DNA of 60,539 nt from contig BFEA01000819.1 of NCBI GenBank assembly GCA_003427395.1, positions 86,905 to 147,443 on the forward strand. The letters run 5' to 3'. The position numbers were made by a program, and so were the translations under genes. The notes under the pieces were generated by a model. It worked only from the letters and a program-made list of their open reading frames with translations. It was not told the DNA's origin and ran no database searches. The DNA comes from Chara braunii (taxonomy: Eukaryota; Streptophyta; Charophyceae; Charales; Characeae). Of this stretch, positions 55,201 through 60,539 are shown piece by piece (position 1 is the stretch's first letter; the number at the start of each line of letters is the position of its first letter).

Positions 55201-56797
55201 GTAATGTACTTGGACACGTTTTTTTTTCTTTTTTTTTTCTTCTTTTTTTCCTTTTTTTAAAAAAACAAATTCTTGTACACTTATGAAAGCCTGCTGCACT
55301 TCTGCCGTCTTCTTCTTCTTCTTTTTTTTTTTTAATTAGTAGTATCGTTTTTTGCCCTTCACCAAATGAACTACTTCCATCTCTTTAATTAACATATAAT
55401 TAATTAATATAGAATTAACTGATATATGATATATATTAGTAATAACGAAGTCGTCTCCTCTAGCAACGCGCCGCGACTCTTGTAGAGAGTAGTAATAAAA
55501 AAAAAGAAGAAAAAAACATAGTCAGATTTTTGACTTGAGAGTGAGTTTCTTTTTTCCTTTTTTTTTTTCGGGATTTTTTTTTCCCCTTTTGTACAAGTCT
55601 CGAGAGTGATTTTTCGATGGCTCTTTTGTCAATTTTTTTCTTTTTCTTTTTTGTTTTGTTTTTTTGGATTTTTACAATCAGAAAGATTGGGATAGGATAA
55701 GGGATGGGAAAAAGGGACAGGGGTTATACTTCGGTGCGATCATGGTGGGGTTTGAAGAAGGAGGCTAAAAACTACGATGTTTTGGGATGAATTTGACTGC
55801 AAAATCGGTTAGATACGTACTGAGAGTTGCCTCTTTTACTTTGCCCTATCTTATTACTACTTATTTTTTCAACTTCTGTTCATGCTCTCGTCGCATTCGA
55901 CGAGCAAGATACGCTTTTATTGACTCAATTTCCTTCCTTTCCCCCCCCCCCCCTCCCTCCCCCCCCTCCTCTTCCTCGTGTCCAATCCCCCCCTGGAATG
56001 ATGGTTGTGTTTCATTTTTAGGATTTCTCGCCCCCCAAGCCCCCCGCCACCTCTCAAGCATCGTGAAGCAGAGGAGCATTGCCCGCTGTATCCCTTCTTT
56101 TGCTTTTTGCTTTTTGCTTTTCAAATCTTAAAAATAAAGAACCTGCTTTTTTTTATATTTTTTTTAATAATGGAATTTTTCATATTACTCCGTTCGATAT
56201 ACGGGGTCGGAGTCCGCACAATTCAACCCGGTAGAACCTGCTTTTCCCTGAGTATACATACACATACATGTGTATGTACTATATGACGATATGTATATTT
56301 ATATAGATATCTAGATATATAGATATATCCCTTGACAATTACTACTAGCAAATGAGATATTTATTCATATAGAATTGAACACGAAAGAAAAGGGTCGAGT
56401 CGAGTGAAGAGAGATATAGGTAATGAATTAAATTAATAAGGAAAAAAAATTTAAAGTAGGGGAATAAATTAAATTTAAATATAGGGTAGCCTGCTATTCA
56501 TTCCGCCGATTAGGCGAGGAGGCTACGGTGCATTTCTTTCTTTTTTTCCTTCTTTTTTTCTTTTTTTCCTTTTTTTCCTTCTTTTTTCCTTTTTTTCCTT
56601 TTTTTCCTTTTTTCCTTTTTTTCGTTTTTTTTTTTCATTTGTCCATGTTCATAAACATCCATAGCTAGGGATGAGGGGTAGGAACTAGATGCTGTTTAGA
56701 AGAACAGGGGGCTTAGTCACTGGACAGGGGGCTAATTTGTCCCCGGGTTTCAGGCCCACACTGATACTGGGCAATGGACCCAGATGCACTTGAGCTC
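55201..56797. other. T-rich and simple-sequence DNA up to the adapter junction
   Basis: Polypyrimidine tracts at 55220-55260, 55310-55333 and 55550-55670, a C-rich run at 55938-55990, ATAT motifs at 56250-56330 and a (T6CC)n-like tract at 56535-56636. If the candidate gene is real this would begin with its first intron. Confidence 0.45.
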
Positions 56798-56835
56798 CTG
56801 TCTCTTATACACATCTAGATGTGTATAAGAGACAG
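56798..56835. other. Nextera mate-pair junction adapter (artefact)
   Basis: CTGTCTCTTATACACATCT immediately followed by its reverse complement AGATGTGTATAAGAGACAG: the two 19-bp transposase mosaic ends joined head to head, as in circularised mate-pair libraries. It is not genomic. The sequences left and right of it were ligated in the laboratory and may lie kilobases apart in the genome. Confidence 0.97.
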
Positions 56836-56939
56836 GTTTCCAACCAATCAGCGGAGAACCGTTGGATTTAATAATCAGAATCGGCACGCAATCACCGAGA
56901 AAATGAACCGTCGACTTGTGGTGAGGATTATTCGTGGAT

Positions 56940-57320
56940 TGATTTTGCGAAAAGGACGTGCTTAGAGCAGCAGGTTAATTATTGTTGATTGTTGATTGGA
57001 TGATTGGATGATGATTGGATGATGATTTGGATGATGATTGATGAGCGATGAGTGATGATTATTAGCGGCGAGCAACGACTCTGCATACCAGCCGGGGGCA
57101 ACTGCAGGTCGTAAATTAATCATTGGACTCGATCGGCCAATCAATCAATCAAGAACTGATGTCAATCGTTCATGATTTATCAATCAATCAATCAGCCGGG
57201 AAACTGGAGGTCGTAAATTAATCAATGGACTCGATCGGCCAATCAATCAATCAAGAGCTGATGTCAATCGTTAATAATCAATCAATCAATCAATCAATAA
57301 TCAATCAATCAATCAATCAT
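56940..57320. repeat. Direct duplication and AATC repeats
   Basis: GGTCGTAAATTAATCA.TGGACTCGATCGGCCAATC...GATGTCAATCGTT at 57107-57172 is repeated at 57209-57273, with (AATC)n between and after. GATGATTG-like repeats precede it (56985-57060). Confidence 0.75.
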
Positions 57321-57489
57321 ATAAAGCATCAATCTTTCGGTAATTTGTTTCATTATTCAATTGATCCGGTCCGGTTGATGGCAAGATACGCTGAGAAAAG
57401 ACTGACTTGGACTATTTTTGTGTTATTGGGAGAAAAAAGAATTCTCGTCTATTTTTTTTTTCAATTCTCAGAGGATGAGAGACGACTCT

Positions 57490-57930
57490 TGGTTAAATAA
57501 ATTATAAATAAATAAATTAAAATAATTGAATAATAATTGAATAATAATTGAATTAATTCGACTCTTGGTTAAGTAAGTGAATAATAATTGCATTAATTCA
57601 ACTCTTGGTTAAATAATTGAATAATAATAGAATGAATTCAACTCTTGGTTAAATAATTGAATAATTGAATTAATTCGACTCCTTGTTAAATAATTGAATT
57701 AAATCATTGAATTAATTCGCCTCTTGGTTAAATAATTGAACAATTCATTCAAGATCAATTATTTAACCAAGAGGAATTAATTCAATTATTTAACCAAGAG
57801 TCGAATTACTAATCCAATTATTTAACCAAGAGTCGAATTACTAATTCAATTATTTAACCAAGAGGAATTAATTCAATTATTTAACCAAGAGTCGAATTAC
57901 TAATTCAATTACTTATCCAAGAGTCGGCTC
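57490..57930. repeat. Inverted minisatellite (palindromic array)
   Basis: Direct units of the type GACTCTTGGTTAAATAATTGAATTAATTC run from about 57480 to 57745, then the same units continue in reverse complement (AATTATTTAACCAAGAG...) to about 57915. The turning point is near 57750. The whole could fold into one long hairpin. Confidence 0.8.
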
Positions 57931-59250
57931 TGATCCTCTTTGATGTAGAAGTTAAAAAAAAAACAAGCAAAGTGTGATGATCTTCACAGCGGCTGGGTCT
58001 GTGTCAAGCCGCACGCTAGTACGACGATTAAGTACCACGTGGATGCCACGTGGATGCCGCCTCTCTTTCACGATGATTGGCAGAAGCAGTGAGGAGGAGC
58101 GGGGGCGTCGAGTTGGCATCTCTCCGTCGGGGCGTGGCACAGAAGATGAGCGGTGGTCTCTGATGAGACGGACAAGGGGGTGAAGAAGACGGCGAGGACA
58201 ACCACAGGAGGAAGAAGCAAGCGAAGAAGAAAGCAAGTACATGCAACAGCAGCAGCAGCAGCAGGAGGAGGAGGAGGAGGAGGAGGAGGAGGAGGAGAGT
58301 GAGGTGGAAGTGAGTGAGGGCAGTGATGGAGGAGTAAGAAGAAAGCAAAGGAGCGAACAAACGAAAGCAATGGAGGACGAGAGTGATCAGAAAATCGAAA
58401 ATCAAGTAGATGCAAATTAGGGTAGTTATGAGGAATTATAGACGGATCGGCGGGGTTTTGGAGTTGGGGGGGGGGCGCAGAAGCGAGGATGGACAAAGGA
58501 GGAGGAGGAGGAGGAGGAGGAGGAGGAAACAAGGAGGGAAGAGGGGAAGAGCAGGGAAACAAAGGAGAGTAAGCAGAAGATGATGATGATGATGATGATG
58601 ATGGTGACGATGGTGGTCGCGATGGCGATGGCGTGAAAATGAAGGCTGAAGTTTTTGCCGGGGAGGTAGGACGAGGAGGAAAAGAAAGAGAAGACGAAAA
58701 GGACGAAGCGGAATGCAAAGGAATGATCGTGATAAAAAAAAAAGAAAAAAAGATGACGATGATGACGATGATGATAAGGGGGAAGAGAGAAAGTACAGGA
58801 TAGAGAGAAAGTACGGGAAAGAGAGAAAGTACGGCAAAGAGAGAAAGTAGGGGAAAGAGAGAGTAGGGAAAGGAGAAGGGGTGTTGGATGGGGAGTACGA
58901 GAAAACATGTAAAAAAAGAGCCATTACTCGATCGAAGTGAAAGTAGATACTGGGAACTACAGAGGGGAAGAAGGAGAATTAGAAGAAAAAGAATTGGAAT
59001 TAGAATTAGAAGAAGAAGAAGAAGAAGAAGAAGAAGAAGAAGAAGAAGAATTTGAATAATTTGAATTTGAATAAGCGAGGCCAATCGCTCAGCGTCTACG
59101 CATGGAAAGATATGAAACTTCAAGCTCCTGCACAGACATAACAAGCTCGAAGAAGAAGAAGAAGAGGAAGAGCAAATATTAGACGAAGAAATTAGAAGAA
59201 GAAGAAGAATTGCATTCTCACTCCAGACAACACTCTGTCCGTCCGCACCG
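57931..59250. repeat. Purine-rich triplet-repeat region
   Basis: (CAG)n at 58245-58263, (GAG)n at 58264-58296 and 58498-58530, (GAT)n at 58578-58604, (GAAAGAGA-GTACGG)n-like units at 58785-58860, and (GAA)n at 59009-59049 and later. Long open frames on the minus strand here are made of Ser, Leu, Pro and Phe runs and are not considered genes. Confidence 0.7.
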
Positions 59251-59345
59251 ATCCAAGGATCGAACACGTGACCTCCACGTTAAGAGGTAAACACTCAACC
59301 AAACGGCTAAGTGGACTGGGGTGGGTGAAAGTTAAGCCCCAAGAT
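59245..59345 (-). mobile_element. tRNA-like (SINE head) sequence
   Basis: Minus strand: A box TTAGCCGTTTGGTTGAGTG (59309-59291) and B box GTGTTCGATCCTT (59267-59255). The anticodon arm is irregular (ACCTC, 8-base loop, GAGGT), so this is more likely a SINE head or tRNA relic than a working tRNA gene. Confidence 0.45.
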
Positions 59346-59770
59346 GAGTACTTAACCCCACCCCAGAAGAAGAAGAAGAAGAGCAAGAATTAGAAGAAGA
59401 AATTAGAAGAAGAAGAAGAAGGGCAAGCATTAGAAGAAGAAGAGTAAGAAGAAGAAGAAGAAGAAGAAGTAGGGCAAGCATTACGACAAGGAGGGTTAGA
59501 CGAAGAAGAGGCTCGACACCGGGTAGGAGTCATGCGAAGAACAAGCATTAGGGCTTTTTTCTTTCTTACCCCCCCCCCCCCTTCCTCCACCCCTCCTCCC
59601 GCTCCGTCTTCCTGCCCTTTCAACTCCATTTCCTCCTCCAGTTGAGAAGTCAGGGGTGGTTTGTCTGTCCACTCCACTTCCTCTTCCGTGAAAAAAATGG
59701 TTTCTAAGAATAGTTTGGTGCAACCACACACGAAGCTTGCTATCATTACCATTACCTTATCTTCAGGGGA
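59346..59770. other. (GAA)n and CT-rich spacer
   Basis: More GAA repeats at 59363-59470 followed by a C-run at 59571-59581. No gene. Confidence 0.5.
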
Positions 59771-59774
59771 AGAT

Positions 59775-60005
59775 GGTAGTGATGGGCGTGCTATGGGCGT
59801 GCTAAAGGCGTGATGGTAGTGATGTGCGTGCGAGTGCTATGCGCGTGCTATGGTAGTGGTGGGCGTGCTATGGTAGTGGTGGGCGTGCTATGCGCGTGCT
59901 ATGGTAGTGGTGGGCGTGCTATGGTAGCGGTGGGCGTGCTATGGTAGCGGTGGGCGTGCTATGCTCATGCTATGGTAGTGGTGGGCGTGCTATGGGCGTC
60001 TCGTG
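59775..60005. repeat. ~20-bp minisatellite
   Basis: Imperfect units of GGTAGTGGTGGGCGTGCTAT interleaved with GCGCGTGCTAT, about ten in all. Confidence 0.8.
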
Positions 60006-60102
60006 CGTTCGTTGTCCGTGCAGAGAAACATGGTGCGTGATATATTTCTCCTCACCCATCTCCAACTGGCGTCTCCTCTCGGGCCTTCACCATTGATATT
60101 AG

Positions 60103-60539
60103 CCCGGGCCCTCAACTAGCAGTACGAACAACGTTACGGCGGTTATTGACATTAGGCGCAGCGGGTTCTTGGTCCGAAGTTGTTGCTTCCATTCAGCAGG
60201 CTACGCCCGCTTGGCGAGCTCGCCTGCTGCAATGGCTGTATATAATGTTTCTAATGCAGACATGACTGCGGACGTCCGTGAACTTGAATGCCTTATTCGG
60301 CGATTTCAACACGTCCGACAACGATATACTGCTCATTCCCGTGACACCTTTGGAAACTTCATCAGAATTGTGCATATGCATGAGATCCTGAAGACTACTA
60401 AGTTGCGCCATGTGTTGCATTCTCCGGATGTGTGTGCATTACACCCCGACCCCCAGGCAGCTAGCAGCATTCGCATCTGTGACAAACTCGTGCCCCCAAC
60501 AAGGGTACAATTCTGTAATTTTACGGAAGTGGCCTTGAG
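60103..60539 (+). CDS. Open reading frame running off the window, unknown
   Basis: The frame opens after a TAG at 60100-60102 and stays open for 145 codons to the last base. The first ATG is at 60232 (MAVYNVSNADMTADVRELEC, then LIRRFQHVRQRYTAHSRD). Composition is ordinary, without low-complexity runs. I do not recognise a domain. A frame this long by chance is uncommon at this base composition but not excluded. It could be the 5' part of a host gene or of another mobile element; the start codon is a guess. Confidence 0.4.

Noticed and set aside
55827-56021. Signal-peptide-like frame followed by Pro runs
   Set aside because: No ATG start, and the second half is encoded by C-rich simple sequence; no support as an exon.
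58068-59267. A 399-codon open frame on the minus strand
   Set aside because: Made almost entirely of Leu, Ser, Pro and Phe runs that mirror GAA, GAG and GAT repeats on the other strand. Several frames are open at once, so it is a product of simple sequence.

Overview
The window is repeat-dominated nuclear DNA of a eukaryote, most likely of the green-plant (streptophyte) lineage. I infer this from a nuclear insert of mitochondrial DNA carrying a plant-type mitochondrial 5S rRNA, an initiator tRNA and part of ccmC, from an LTR element primed by tRNA-Asp, and from LINE, PIF/Harbinger and gag proteins of plant-like type. A charophycean alga such as Chara, or a bryophyte, would fit; the species cannot be fixed from the sequence alone. 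There are two N gaps (19584-19813 and 44139-44273), single unresolved bases at 15275, 52207 and 52213, and a sequencing-adapter junction at 56798-56835, so this is a draft short-read assembly.

Layout. 1-1.7 kb: a PIF/Harbinger transposase pseudogene (minus strand). 2.3-7.8 kb: a cluster of MITEs and a ~24-bp array interrupted by the first copy of a 2.56-kb element. 7.9-9.0 kb: a decayed reverse transcriptase, probably Penelope-like. 10.6-11.95 kb: foldback elements and the zinc-finger tail of a LINE. 11.97-25.95 kb: a large LTR retrotransposon on the minus strand. Its right LTR, tRNA-Asp primer site and two gag-like reading frames are visible, but no pol. Its left LTR is split by two inverted copies of one 1.2-kb sequence, and one of these carries the mitochondrial insert. 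28.0-33.3 kb: a nearly complete but broken LINE (minus). 33.9-36.2 kb: hairpin repeats and a tRNA-headed SINE. 37.2-39.8 kb: the second copy of the 2.56-kb element, with an intact 160-codon reading frame. 39.95-40.35 kb: tRNA-like sequence. 43.9-44.7 kb and 50.7-52.4 kb: an A-rich dispersed repeat. 45.8-48.9 kb: a second LINE with its poly-A tail. 52-60 kb: mostly AT-rich or simple-sequence DNA, with one candidate first exon (55.04-55.20 kb) and one open frame running off the right end (60.10 kb onward).

Apart from those two candidates I see no host gene; almost everything recognisable is transposon-derived, and most of it is broken. The most interesting signals are these. (1) The 2.56-kb LTR-like element carries a conserved protein of unknown family, a conserved TATA box and a conserved splice donor. 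(2) A ~60-bp tandem repeat has a hairpin stem that changes on both sides together. (3) A pair of inverted insertions sits inside one LTR, with mitochondrial DNA integrated at an (AT)n tract. (4) An adapter palindrome at 56.8 kb means the two flanks should not be trusted as neighbours.
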